Below, in pieces: positions 7,556 to 15,316 of a DNA stretch of 64,000 nt. The notes under the pieces were generated by a model. The model was given only the letters and a program-made list of their open reading frames with translations, did no database searches and was not told the DNA's origin. Position 1 is the stretch's first letter, and the number at the start of each line of letters is the position of its first letter. The stretch covers positions 1 to 64,000 of the forward strand of contig CALXMM010000001.1 of assembly GCA_944389475.1 (NCBI GenBank), in the 5' to 3' direction. Position numbers and translations under genes: made by a program. The stretch comes from an uncultured Clostridia bacterium (GTDB lineage: Bacteria; Bacillota; Clostridia; TANB77; CAG-508).

Positions 7556-9742
7556 ATGCAAAACAAAAAATTATTTAAAACAATAATTTTTATTGTGGTT
7601 TTGTGTATACCATTAATTTATAGTTTCTTTTATTTAAAGTCTTATTGGGATCCATATGGAAATTTAACAGATTTAAAGGTGGCCATTGTTAATTTAGATA
7701 AAGGTCAAGATGATACTAATCAAGGTAATGAATTAGTTAAAGAGCTAAAAGATAAAGATGTTTTAGATTTATGTGTAGTTGATGAAAATCAAGCTAAACA
7801 GGGATTACAAGATGGAGAATATTATGCAACTATTACCATTCCATCAGATTTTACAGAATGTTTAAATAGTGCTAGTGAAGAGCAAAAAAAGGTTGCAACA
7901 ATTACATATACTCCTAATCAACAACAAAATTATCTGGCATCTCAAATCATTAATAAAGTTGTTACTGCAGCTCAAATGGAATTGCAAAGCAAAGTTGGAA
8001 AAGAAGTTGTTTCAACATTATCAGATACTTTATCTGCAGTTCCTGATAGTTTACAAGATATTTCTGATGGGGCAAACGAAATTTATGATGGTACTTCATC
8101 TTTGAATAGTGGATTACAAGATTTAAATAATGGAGTAGGAGAGCTTAATAGCAAATATAGCGAATTTAACAAAGGTGTAGAAAATGCATATAAAGGTAGT
8201 GAAAGTTTAAATTCTGGAATTGGGCAAGTTAATAATGGAATTGATAGTTTAGCAAGTGGTACTTCAACTTTAAATAATGCATTAGATCAAATTAATACTG
8301 GTGTTGATAGTGTTGCAAAAAATGGTGGAGATAAAATAAATCAATTAACACAAGGAATAGATACTTTAAATAATGGTGCACAGACTTTGAATGTAGGAGT
8401 AAATTCATATATTGACGGAGCAAAATCTTTGAGTGATGGTATTCAAAGTTATGTAGTAGGTGTAAGTACAATAGATAAAAATGAAAGTGCAATTTTACAG
8501 TCTATTATTGACTATGATACGGTTATTAATTCTAAAGAGGTTACAAATCCAACCATTAGAACTTTAGCAGAAAATGCAAAACAAATTTTAAATGTTAAAA
8601 ATAAATCTAACATAGATGCAAAAGGGCAGGCACTTGTTCAAGGAACACAAGATTTAAGTAAAAATTCAGATCAATTAAAAGCAGGTGCTAAAGCAGTTTC
8701 TGATGGTACTTCAACTTTAAAAAATAGTACTTCAGAAATGAATGAATTAATTAAGAATATTGCAACTTTAAAAGATGGATTATTTGCAGTAAAACAAGGA
8801 ACTGAAACTTTATCTAATGGTGTATCTACTTTGAAAAATGGAACAAATCAAGTACTAAATGGATCACAATCCTTAGAGCAAGGGCTTCAAACTTTGAGTA
8901 GTAGTTCTGGAAATGTAAAAGAAGCTTTAAATCAATTAGATGAGGGAAGTAAATCAGCTGTTGATGGAAGTAAGAGACTTTTAGATGGTGTAAAAACGTT
9001 TAAGACCGAAATTAATAATGGATTAGAAAAATCAAAAGTTGAATTATCAAAATTAAATGGTTTAAATGATTTTGTTTCTGAACCAGTTGTTATTAATGAA
9101 GAGCCTTATGGAGAGGTTGATTCATATGGTATTGCATTTACTCCATTGTTTTTATCTATAGGATTGTGGGTTGGAGCATTAATGTGTTATGTTGTTTTAT
9201 ATTATGATCAAAAACATAGATTTGGAAAATTTGATTATACTTATAAAAATAAATTAGCTCAAAACTTATTATATATTGCAATTGGCATTGTAGAAGGTAT
9301 TGTCACTGGATTGTTATTAAAATTGGGATTAGAATTTAATGTTGCTAATATGGGAATATATATAGCAGAATGTGCAATTGTTGGAGCTATATTTATGACT
9401 ATTATACAATTTTTAATTAGAAATTTTGGAGATATTGGTAAATTTTTAGCTTTAATTATATTAGTATTACAATTGGCTGCATCTGGTGGTACTTTCCCAG
9501 TTGAAACTATTGATAAAGGGTTTAGATTTTTAAATCCATTACTACCTATGACATATAGTATTAAAATATTTAAAGAGTGTCTTGTTCAAACAAGTAATAA
9601 CTTTATAGGAAAAAATACATTAATACTTGTATTAATCGGTTTAGCACTAGGAACAATTACTTTAATAGTTGAAATAGTAAAACATAAGGGAAATTCTAAA
9701 AAAGAAATTGAAAACAATAATGAAAAAGTAACAGGAGCCTAA
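7556..9742 (+). CDS. YhgE/Pip family membrane protein
   Basis: This 728-residue protein has one N-terminal membrane segment (about residues 7-27), a long extracellular region and about five or six membrane helices from roughly 525 to 715. That is the YhgE/Pip plan (phage-infection-protein-like, ABC-2-type membrane fold). The outer part is filled with short repeats of the type L-x-x-G-x-x-x-L-x-x-G, predicted to be a long coiled coil. Homologues act in phage adsorption and type VII secretion-linked export. Start follows the TetR stop by 1 base, so the genes form one operon; transport under TetR control of a toxic compound is inferred. Confidence 0.85.
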   Translation: MQNKKLFKTIIFIVVLCIPLIYSFFYLKSYWDPYGNLTDLKVAIVNLDKGQDDTNQGNELVKELKDKDVLDLCVVDENQAKQGLQDGEYYATITIPSDFTECLNSASEEQKKVATITYTPNQQQNYLASQIINKVVTAAQMELQSKVGKEVVSTLSDTLSAVPDSLQDISDGANEIYDGTSSLNSGLQDLNNGVGELNSKYSEFNKGVENAYKGSESLNSGIGQVNNGIDSLASGTSTLNNALDQINTGVDSVAKNGGDKINQLTQGIDTLNNGAQTLNVGVNSYIDGAKSLSDGIQSYVVGVSTIDKNESAILQSIIDYDTVINSKEVTNPTIRTLAENAKQILNVKNKSNIDAKGQALVQGTQDLSKNSDQLKAGAKAVSDGTSTLKNSTSEMNELIKNIATLKDGLFAVKQGTETLSNGVSTLKNGTNQVLNGSQSLEQGLQTLSSSSGNVKEALNQLDEGSKSAVDGSKRLLDGVKTFKTEINNGLEKSKVELSKLNGLNDFVSEPVVINEEPYGEVDSYGIAFTPLFLSIGLWVGALMCYVVLYYDQKHRFGKFDYTYKNKLAQNLLYIAIGIVEGIVTGLLLKLGLEFNVANMGIYIAECAIVGAIFMTIIQFLIRNFGDIGKFLALIILVLQLAASGGTFPVETIDKGFRFLNPLLPMTYSIKIFKECLVQTSNNFIGKNTLILVLIGLALGTITLIVEIVKHKGNSKKEIENNNEKVTGA

Positions 9743-9777
9743 GTAATTATCCCCCAGCTAAGCTGGGGGATAATTAC
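9743..9777. terminator. long perfect hairpin after the YhgE/Pip gene
   Basis: A 16-bp stem with a GC-rich centre (CCCCCAGC/GCTGGGGG) lies directly behind the stop codon. There is no T-run on either side, so it may end transcripts weakly or protect the 3' end rather than act as a classical terminator. Confidence 0.55.
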
Positions 9778-9989
9778 TGTATAATAACGAAAATAGAAAA
9801 ACTATAATATAGTTTTTTCAAATTTTGTTGGTTTCAAAGACAAAAAAATGATTGTGTGATATAATTCAATAGAAGACAATTTATCTAAACAATTAAAATT
9901 CATATTTTTACAACAAGACGACAATTAAATAGATGGTAAAAAAATCAATCTAATAGAAAAATAGATTGTTAAATTATAAGGAGATTATT

Positions 9990-11087
9990 ATGGCAAATAT
10001 AATTGATTATGTTGAATGGAGAGGAGATTTAAACTTAAATAAAACGGAGTTTAATGAAATAGATAGTTTAATATTAAATAGATTTTCGTATTTTCCGTTA
10101 GATAATCTAATAAACAAAAATGAAATGGTATCAATAAAAGAATTAAGTGAAAGATTTAAAAAAGCAGATAAAAAGCAAATGAGAATTCTTTGGAAGGATG
10201 ATGCAGATTTATTTCCAATAATGGGCAATAGTAAAAGGTTTGGTGAAATGTTAGCTTTAGAATACATAAATAAAATAGATCCAGAACAAGAAAAACAATT
10301 TTCTGCTATTACAGTAATTTTACCTGATGATACACTTTATATTTCATATAGAGGAACTGACAATACATTAATTGGTTGGAAAGAAGATTTCAATATAAGC
10401 TTTAAAAGCCACATTGCATCACAAATTTCTGCAAAAAAGTATTTGGAAAATATTGCAAAAAAATATCCATATAAAAAAATAAGAATAGGAGGCCATTCAA
10501 AAGGAGGAAATTTAGCAGTTTATGCTTCTGTTTTTGTTGATTCTGAAATACAAAAAAGAATTATTAATGTTTATAATAATGATGGTCCAGGTTTTCATGA
10601 AGATATAATAAATACTGAAGAATATAAGAGAGTAATTAATAAAGTAACAACATATATTCCACAAGATTCAATATTTGGAATGTTATTAAATCATGAGGAA
10701 AAATATACGATAGTTCAAAGTAATGAAAAAGGGTTAATGGAACATGATGCATATTCTTGGCAAGTATTAGGAAAAAAATTTGTTGTATTAAAGGAAGTTA
10801 CAAATGAAAGTAAATTTATAGATAAGACAATTAAGAATTGGTTGAAAGATTTAGATATGGATACAAGGCAACAGGTGATAGACATTGTTTTTGAAATTCT
10901 TAATTCTACAAATTCAAAGACAATACAAGATTTAAAATTTTCATTAGTAAAAAATGCAAGAATAATTTTATCTTCATATAAGCAAATAACCCCTGAGAAT
11001 AAAAAAATGATAGAAGCTACAGTAACTGCACTTCTTGGAATAGTTAAAGAAAATGTTAAAGCAGAATATAAAAAAATTAAATTTTAA
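9990..11087 (+). CDS. Mbeg1-like (DUF2974) α/β-hydrolase
   Basis: The nucleophile elbow GGHSKGGNLAVYA (Ser at about residue 167) and the strand ITVILPDDTLYISYRGTD before it define the lipase-like DUF2974/Mbeg1 family. NNDGPGF follows, and a His in MEHDAYSW could complete the triad. Substrates of this family in bacteria are not established; a lipid esterase role is the usual guess. No signal peptide is visible, so it is likely cytoplasmic. ATG 9990 follows AAGGAG at good spacing. An extended -10 element (TGATATAAT at 9857-9865) lies upstream. Confidence 0.8.
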   Translation: MANIIDYVEWRGDLNLNKTEFNEIDSLILNRFSYFPLDNLINKNEMVSIKELSERFKKADKKQMRILWKDDADLFPIMGNSKRFGEMLALEYINKIDPEQEKQFSAITVILPDDTLYISYRGTDNTLIGWKEDFNISFKSHIASQISAKKYLENIAKKYPYKKIRIGGHSKGGNLAVYASVFVDSEIQKRIINVYNNDGPGFHEDIINTEEYKRVINKVTTYIPQDSIFGMLLNHEEKYTIVQSNEKGLMEHDAYSWQVLGKKFVVLKEVTNESKFIDKTIKNWLKDLDMDTRQQVIDIVFEILNSTNSKTIQDLKFSLVKNARIILSSYKQITPENKKMIEATVTALLGIVKENVKAEYKKIKF

Positions 11088-11171
11088 GTAAATAACAAAT
11101 TACAAGTTGTAAAGAAAATCAAATTAATATAAATTTAAATAAATTAAAATTAAAAAAGAAGGAAATTTTAT

Positions 11172-11603
11172 TTGAATAATAGCTTGGATTTAAATTTTAA
11201 TGAGATAGTCAATATGATAGAAACAAGAAGAAATAATACTTACAAAAAAGTTAATGAAGAATTAATTTCTTTATACTGGGACTTTGGAAAATATATCAGT
11301 GAAAAAGTTAATGATAATAATTGGGGAGATAAAATTGTAGATAAATTAGCAGAATTTATGAAAAGAGAATATCCAACAATGAAGGGATTTAATCGTGCAG
11401 GAATTTATAGAATGAAACAATTTTATGAAACTTATAAAGATAATGAAATTGTCGCTCCACTGGTGAGACAAATTAGTTGGACTAATAGTGTTTTAATATT
11501 AGGTGCTACAAAAACAATGGAAGAAAAAGAATTTTATATAAAAATGTGCATAAAAAATAATTATTCAAAAAGAGAATTTGATAGACAAAGTTCAAAAAGT
11601 TAA
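11172..11603 (+). pseudogene. DUF1016 (YhcG-type) N-terminal domain, truncated before the nuclease domain
   Basis: The protein opens with the DUF1016 N-terminal helical domain: ELISLYWDFGKYISEKV, then GFNRAGIYRMKQFYETY and SWTNSVLILG. Full-length family members continue past SKREFDRQ into a PDDEXK nuclease domain and are two to three times longer. Here the frame stops after 143 residues, four residues past that point, and a REP-like hairpin begins about 10 bases later. It starts with TTG after AAGAAGGA. It may be a remnant, or a free N-terminal domain; a remnant is more likely. Confidence 0.7.
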
Positions 11604-11612
11604 CGTAAAATT

Positions 11613-11641
11613 TGAACTTTAAGGTCCGTCCCTAAAGTTCA
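11613..11641. repeat. REP-like hairpin with GGTCCGTCC loop, copy 1
   Basis: A 9-bp perfect stem (TGAACTTTA/TAAAGTTCA) encloses an 11-base loop AGGTCCGTCCC. Close copies lie at 38115-38143 and 38163-38191, and a variant with different arms at 38066-38094. Confidence 0.8.
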
Positions 11642-11644
11642 CTA

Positions 11645-11690
11645 TTGACAAAAAGGAGAATTAATAGTAAAATGTTAGCGAACGCTAACA
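11645..11690 (+). promoter_or_regulatory. suf promoter with a palindromic operator at the transcription start
   Basis: TTGACA (11645-11650), a 17-base spacer and TAAAAT (11668-11673) form the promoter. It is followed at once by the perfect 18-base palindrome TGTTAGCGAACGCTAACA (11673-11690), which would cover the start of transcription and is rich in G+C for this genome. It should bind a dimeric repressor. The regulator is not identifiable; the motif is not one I can assign to IscR, Fur or LexA. Confidence 0.7.
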
Positions 11691-11739
11691 ATGATAAAAA
11701 TAAGTAAAAAAATATATAGACTTTGAGAAGGAGGAAAAT

Positions 11740-12459
11740 ATGTTAGAATTAAAAAATATTTGTTTTACAAGGGATAATAAAAAAATACTAGATAACATTA
11801 ACTTAAAAATAGATAATAATAAATTTATAGCAATAACAGGACCAAACGGTTCTGGTAAATCAACACTTGTAAAAATGATAATGGGAATAGAAAAACCTGA
11901 TTCAGGAGAAATTTTCTTTGATGGAAAAGATATTACTAATTTAGAAATAAATGAAAGAGCAAATTTAGGAATAAGCTTTGCTTTCCAACAACCAGTTAGG
12001 TTTAAAGGAATAACCGTGTATGATTTGCTAAAAATTTCAGCTGGAAAACGTATTACTAAAAAAGAAGCTTGCGATGCTTTAGCACAAGTTGGTCTTTGTG
12101 CTAAAGAATATGTAGATAGAGAAGTAAGTGCATCTTTATCTGGAGGAGAATTGAAAAGAATAGAGATTGCAAGCGTAGTATTAAGAAAAACAAAATTAAC
12201 TATTTTTGATGAGCCAGAAGCAGGAATAGATTTATGGAGCTTTAACAATTTAATAGAAGTATTCGAAAATCTATTAAAAACAGTTAAAGGAACTACAATA
12301 ATAATCTCTCACCAAGAAAGAATATTAAGAATTGCAGATGAAATTATTTTAATGAAGAGAGGAAAAATTGACCAAATTGGAAGCAGTGAAGAGATTCTAG
12401 AAAAAACAATAAAACAAAATATAAAATGCTGTAAAAAATTGAAAGAAGGTGTAGAATAA
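11740..12459 (+). CDS. sufC: Fe-S cluster assembly ATPase SufC
   Basis: The 239-residue ABC ATPase has Walker A GPNGSGKST (about residues 34-42), a Q-loop in SFAFQQP, the signature LSGGELKR, Walker B TIFDEPEAGID and the switch His in IIISHQ. These are the distinctive SufC forms. SufC powers the SufB scaffold that builds iron-sulfur clusters in the cytoplasm. GGAGG precedes ATG 11740. The stop codon is directly followed by the sufB-like start, so the two are translationally linked. No SufS, SufU or SufE gene is nearby, matching the minimal SufBC (SMS-type) arrangement seen in anaerobes. Confidence 0.95.
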   Translation: MLELKNICFTRDNKKILDNINLKIDNNKFIAITGPNGSGKSTLVKMIMGIEKPDSGEIFFDGKDITNLEINERANLGISFAFQQPVRFKGITVYDLLKISAGKRITKKEACDALAQVGLCAKEYVDREVSASLSGGELKRIEIASVVLRKTKLTIFDEPEAGIDLWSFNNLIEVFENLLKTVKGTTIIISHQERILRIADEIILMKRGKIDQIGSSEEILEKTIKQNIKCCKKLKEGVE

Positions 12460-13407
12460 ATGGCAGATACTAAATTACATGATGAATTGTTAAATAATGT
12501 GGATGAAAGCGTATTAGGCGAGATTACAAAATTAGATGAGCTAAAGACAGGAGCTTTTAATATAAGAAAAAATGGTAAAGGAATAGAAAGAGCAATAACA
12601 GAAAATGTTAATATAGTAACCAAAACAGACAAACCAGGAATAGATATATATGTTAAGGAAAATACAAAGTTTGATATTGTTCATATTCCAGTAATAATTA
12701 CAGAAAGTGGATTGAAGGATGTTGTATATAATGATTTCTATATAGGAAAAAATGCAAAAGTATATATTGTTGCAGGTTGTGGAATTCACAATGACCACCA
12801 TAAAGATTCACAACATGATGGAATTCATAGATTTTTCCTAGAAGAAGGAGCAAATGTAACTTATGTAGAGAAACATTATGGTGAAGGAGAAGGAACAGGA
12901 AAGAGAATTCTAAATCCGGTAACAGAAGTATATTTAAAAAAAGGTAGCCATATGGAAATGGAAAGTGTTCAAATAAAAGGTGTTGACTCTACAATAAGAG
13001 AAACCAAGGGTGTTTTAGAGGAAGATGCGAATTTTGTAGTTACTGAAAAAATAATGACACATGGGGAGCAATTTGCAAAAACTATATTTGATGTAGAATT
13101 AAATGGAAGTAATTCAAGTGCACATGTAACCTCAAGGTCTGTTGCACAAGGACATTCAAAACAATTTTTTATATCTAAAATATATGGAAATGCTAAGTGC
13201 TTTTCACATAGTGAATGTGATGCTATTATTCAGGATAATGCGATAGTAACAGCAACTCCAGAAGTAACAGCAAATCATGTTGATGCAAACCTTATACATG
13301 AAGCAGCAATAGGAAAAATAGCAGGTGAACAAATTACAAAATTAATGACATTAGGTCTTACAGAAGAACAAGCAGAGCAAGAAATTATTAATGGATTTTT
13401 GAGGTAA
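12460..13407 (+). CDS. sufB: short SufB/SufD-family Fe-S scaffold protein (minimal SufBC type)
   Basis: At 315 residues this is much shorter than classical SufB (about 470) or SufD (about 430). It keeps the β-helix core with HIPVIITESG, GIHNDHHKDS and SHSECDAIIQD. The C-terminal part contains ATPEVTANHVDANLIHEAAIGKI, the usual SufB segment near the SufC contact. This form works alone with SufC as scaffold. Its ATG immediately follows the sufC stop codon. Five bases after its own stop, the antitoxin-like gene begins, so the Fic module shares the operon. SufB versus SufD naming is conventional; function is inferred from the family. Confidence 0.9.
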   Translation: MADTKLHDELLNNVDESVLGEITKLDELKTGAFNIRKNGKGIERAITENVNIVTKTDKPGIDIYVKENTKFDIVHIPVIITESGLKDVVYNDFYIGKNAKVYIVAGCGIHNDHHKDSQHDGIHRFFLEEGANVTYVEKHYGEGEGTGKRILNPVTEVYLKKGSHMEMESVQIKGVDSTIRETKGVLEEDANFVVTEKIMTHGEQFAKTIFDVELNGSNSSAHVTSRSVAQGHSKQFFISKIYGNAKCFSHSECDAIIQDNAIVTATPEVTANHVDANLIHEAAIGKIAGEQITKLMTLGLTEEQAEQEIINGFLR

Positions 13408-13412
13408 TTATT

Positions 13413-13604
13413 ATGAGTTATTTAATAAAAGATACTAGCAAAGAGGAAAGAAAGAAAATTGCTAAAGAAGCATTGGCAATTTCTGTGGCAAGTGATAAAA
13501 TGCCATCTAAGAAAGTTATTGAATTAACAAAAGAATATATAAATGGTAAAATCGAATTAGATGAAATAAAAAGAAGAATAATAGAACATTATAGAAAGAG
13601 TTGA
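13413..13604 (+). CDS. VbhA-like antitoxin of a Fic toxin-antitoxin pair
   Basis: This 63-residue helical protein matches the VbhA-type antitoxin layout: an α-helix, a PSKKVIELTKEYINGKIELDEI segment like the P-S-x-x-x-x-x-L-x-x-x-Y-x-x-G-x-I module, and a terminal helix. VbhA-type antitoxins block ATP binding by the Fic partner through an S/T-x-x-x-E-G/N motif. Here the aligned residues read SVASDK, so the inhibitory Glu is replaced by Asp and Gly by Lys. The start lies 5 bases after the sufB stop, and the Fic gene starts 3 bases after its own stop. Confidence 0.75.
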   Translation: MSYLIKDTSKEERKKIAKEALAISVASDKMPSKKVIELTKEYINGKIELDEIKRRIIEHYRKS

Positions 13605-13607
13605 ATT

Positions 13608-14297
13608 ATGGATAGTATTTATGAATTACCAAACGGAACATTAAAAAATCTATTAGGTATAACAGATTCTGAGGAATTAAAACAAGCAGAAGCAGATATG
13701 AGTTTTACAAATTTAATGTATCTTCAAGAAGATTTGGCAAAAGAATGTGATGCAGAATTGCTAAAAAAAATAAATCAATGTCTTTTTGGTGATATTTACG
13801 AATGGGCAGGAGAATATAGAAAATATTCTGTTCGTAAAGAGGAAGATGTATTAAATGGAGATAGTGTTAGATATACTTTGCCAGAATCTATAGAGGATGA
13901 ATTATATATTGTAACAGATGATATGAATAATTATAATTGGAAAAATAAGAATATTGATGAAATTTCAGAAAAATTTGCTTATTACTTAGCAAAAATATGG
14001 AAAATACATCCTTTTAGAGAAGGTAATACAAGAACTGTTTTGGGATTTGCAGAAATATTTGCAAAAGAGCATGGATTTGAAATGGACTTGAGTAAAATGA
14101 TAGATGATTTGGAAAGAATAGAAGATCCTGAAACAGGAGAAATTAAAAGATATGGACTACGAGATAAATTTGTTTTAGCAAGTTTGGATAATGAAGATGG
14201 TCCAGAGCCAGAACATTTAGAAAGAATAGTAAGAAAATCAATTGTAAGTGGAATAGAAAAAAAGATAGATGAATTAGAGGATTTATTGGATAGGTAA
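13608..14297 (+). CDS. Fic family protein (AMP-transferase-type toxin)
   Basis: The 229-residue protein has the Fic active-site loop HPFREGNTRT at residues 134-143, with catalytic His134, and the upstream flap and GDIYEWAGEYR segment typical of the fold. Fic enzymes usually transfer AMP from ATP to hydroxyl groups of target proteins. The core consensus GNGR reads GNTR here, as in several class I Fic proteins. It follows a VbhA-like antitoxin by 3 bases. The C-terminal 40 residues are charged and helical. Being at the end of the suf operon is unusual. Confidence 0.9.
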   Translation: MDSIYELPNGTLKNLLGITDSEELKQAEADMSFTNLMYLQEDLAKECDAELLKKINQCLFGDIYEWAGEYRKYSVRKEEDVLNGDSVRYTLPESIEDELYIVTDDMNNYNWKNKNIDEISEKFAYYLAKIWKIHPFREGNTRTVLGFAEIFAKEHGFEMDLSKMIDDLERIEDPETGEIKRYGLRDKFVLASLDNEDGPEPEHLERIVRKSIVSGIEKKIDELEDLLDR

Positions 14298-14306
14298 AAG
14301 AAAAAA

Positions 14307-14372
14307 TTGACACAAAATGTCGAAAAAAGTAAACAATATAAATTTGACTAAAATGGAAATTTATGGTAGAAT
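14307..14372 (+). promoter_or_regulatory. two promoters, one with a Spo0A-box-like site, before mini-gene 1
   Basis: TTGACA (14307-14312) with 17 bases to TAAACA (14330-14335) forms an upstream promoter whose spacer contains TGTCGAA (14318-14324), an exact match to the Spo0A box. A second promoter, TTGACT (14344-14349), 17 bases and TAGAAT (14367-14372), is nearly copied at 14776-14804. The leader then has the small hairpin AAACCAAATGGTTT. Confidence 0.6.
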
Positions 14373-14429
14373 AATTATGCATAAACCAAATGGTTTATTT
14401 AGTACAAAAGACTACAGAAAGGGGCTATT

Positions 14430-14657
14430 ATGCCTAGCACAGTGATTTATTCAGGTACTTTTCGTGACAACGAGGGTAATTACTCAGCAAAGGTTGCTGA
14501 GAATGGAGAGATTCATGGACCCGATGGAACGAAGATGGGGCGAGTTAACAATGCCGGCATAGTTTTTGATGTCGAAGGAAAAAAGGTTGCTACCATCAAT
14601 CGTTACGGTCGTGTCTTCAACCTTCGTGGCCAGCAGATTGGTACTTTCCGCAATTAG
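14430..14657 (+). CDS. mini-gene 1: 75-residue glycine-rich β-repeat protein, high GC
   Basis: I do not recognise a named family. The protein is built from about four short β-hairpin units of the type G-x-I/V-x-x-x-x-G-x-x-V/I-G/A, with EIHGPDGTKMGRV, IVFDVEGKKVATI and RVFNLRGQQIGTF as the clearest. There is no signal peptide or membrane segment. AAAGGGG precedes ATG 14430. Codon use (CGT, GGC, CAG, CTT) and base composition, near half G+C by eye, stand out against the surroundings. Promoter, leader hairpin, ribosome site and the double hairpin behind it are repeated around mini-gene 2. Confidence 0.7.
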   Translation: MPSTVIYSGTFRDNEGNYSAKVAENGEIHGPDGTKMGRVNNAGIVFDVEGKKVATINRYGRVFNLRGQQIGTFRN

Positions 14658-14665
14658 TCAACGAT

Positions 14666-14720
14666 AAGAATCAAATTTGATTCTTAAAGGAACATGTTTT
14701 TTAAACATGTTCCTTTTTTC
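14666..14720 (+). terminator. double hairpin terminator of mini-gene 1
   Basis: A perfect 20-base palindrome (14666-14685, AAGAATC arms) is followed by a 14-bp stem (14686-14716) running into TTTTTT. The same two-hairpin order follows mini-gene 2. Confidence 0.85.
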
Positions 14721-14775
14721 CTGTTTTGGTGTTAAATTTAACCTTACACATACCTTTTTTAGGTAATATAATATC

Positions 14776-14804
14776 TTGACTAAATTGTTAATTTATGGTA
14801 TTAT
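14776..14804 (+). promoter_or_regulatory. promoter of mini-gene 2
   Basis: TTGACT (14776-14781), 17 bases and TATTAT (14799-14804). The 45 bases from the -35 box to the leader hairpin AAACCAAAAGGTTT closely match those before mini-gene 1. Confidence 0.7.
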
Positions 14805-14863
14805 AAATAGTGCATAAACCAAAAGGTTTATCATGTACAACAGACTATGGAAAGGATATTATT

Positions 14864-15106
14864 ATGCCTACGCGTACTGTGTTTGTTAAGGGTAAGGGCT
14901 ACGATAGGGATGGCCAGCCTTGGTTTATTGCCGAGGGCCCCCATGGTGATGTGCTGGATTTCGATACCAAGCGACTTATCATGACTATCAATAACAAGTA
15001 CGAGATCTTTGGCCTTGATGGTGCAAAGAGGTACGTTGTCCAGGATGGTGGTGCTATTATTGATCTCCGTAATGGTGGTCGGTGTGGCACCTTCCATAGG
15101 TGGTAG
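14864..15106 (+). CDS. mini-gene 2: 80-residue β-repeat protein, high GC
   Basis: ATG 14864, behind GGAAAGGA, is preferred over an in-frame GTG at 14810 that would start inside the leader hairpin region. The protein shares the MP-x-x-T-V start and the β-hairpin pattern of mini-gene 1 (GDVLDFDTKRLIMTI, EIFGLDGAKRYVV, IIDLRNGGRCGTF) but differs strongly in sequence. Like its neighbour it is rich in G+C and uses codons rare in the surrounding genes. It has no signal peptide or membrane segment. No function can be proposed from sequence; the cassette layout suggests an ancient duplication with strong, shared regulation. Confidence 0.7.
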   Translation: MPTRTVFVKGKGYDRDGQPWFIAEGPHGDVLDFDTKRLIMTINNKYEIFGLDGAKRYVVQDGGAIIDLRNGGRCGTFHRW

Positions 15107-15113
15107 TCAGAAC

Positions 15114-15172
15114 AAGAATCAGAATTGATTCTTTAAAGGAGTGTGTTATTTTTATAGCACACTCCATTTCTA
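15114..15172 (+). terminator. double hairpin terminator of mini-gene 2
   Basis: AAGAATCA/TGATTCTT (15114-15133) is followed by GGAGTGTG/CACACTCC (15138-15165) and a short T-rich tail. Confidence 0.75.
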
Positions 15173-15316
15173 TTATATATTAAAATCTATTTAGAAAAGT
15201 TTAAATTTACTTTTCATCATATTATAGTAATATTTAAATTGGTATGATATAATTCTAATTAGTTTGAAAAAGTATATATTATATATTTTTAATCAGCTGG
15301 ATAGGGTGAAAGATTT

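Noticed and set aside
9743-9777. Perfect GC-rich palindrome as a mobile repeat or CRISPR remnant
   Set aside because: Only one copy is in the window and it sits at a stop codon; a 3'-end hairpin is the simpler reading.
14831-15097. Minus-strand open frame opposite mini-gene 2
   Set aside because: It is opposite a gene with clear promoter, ribosome site and terminator, and has no ribosome site of its own.
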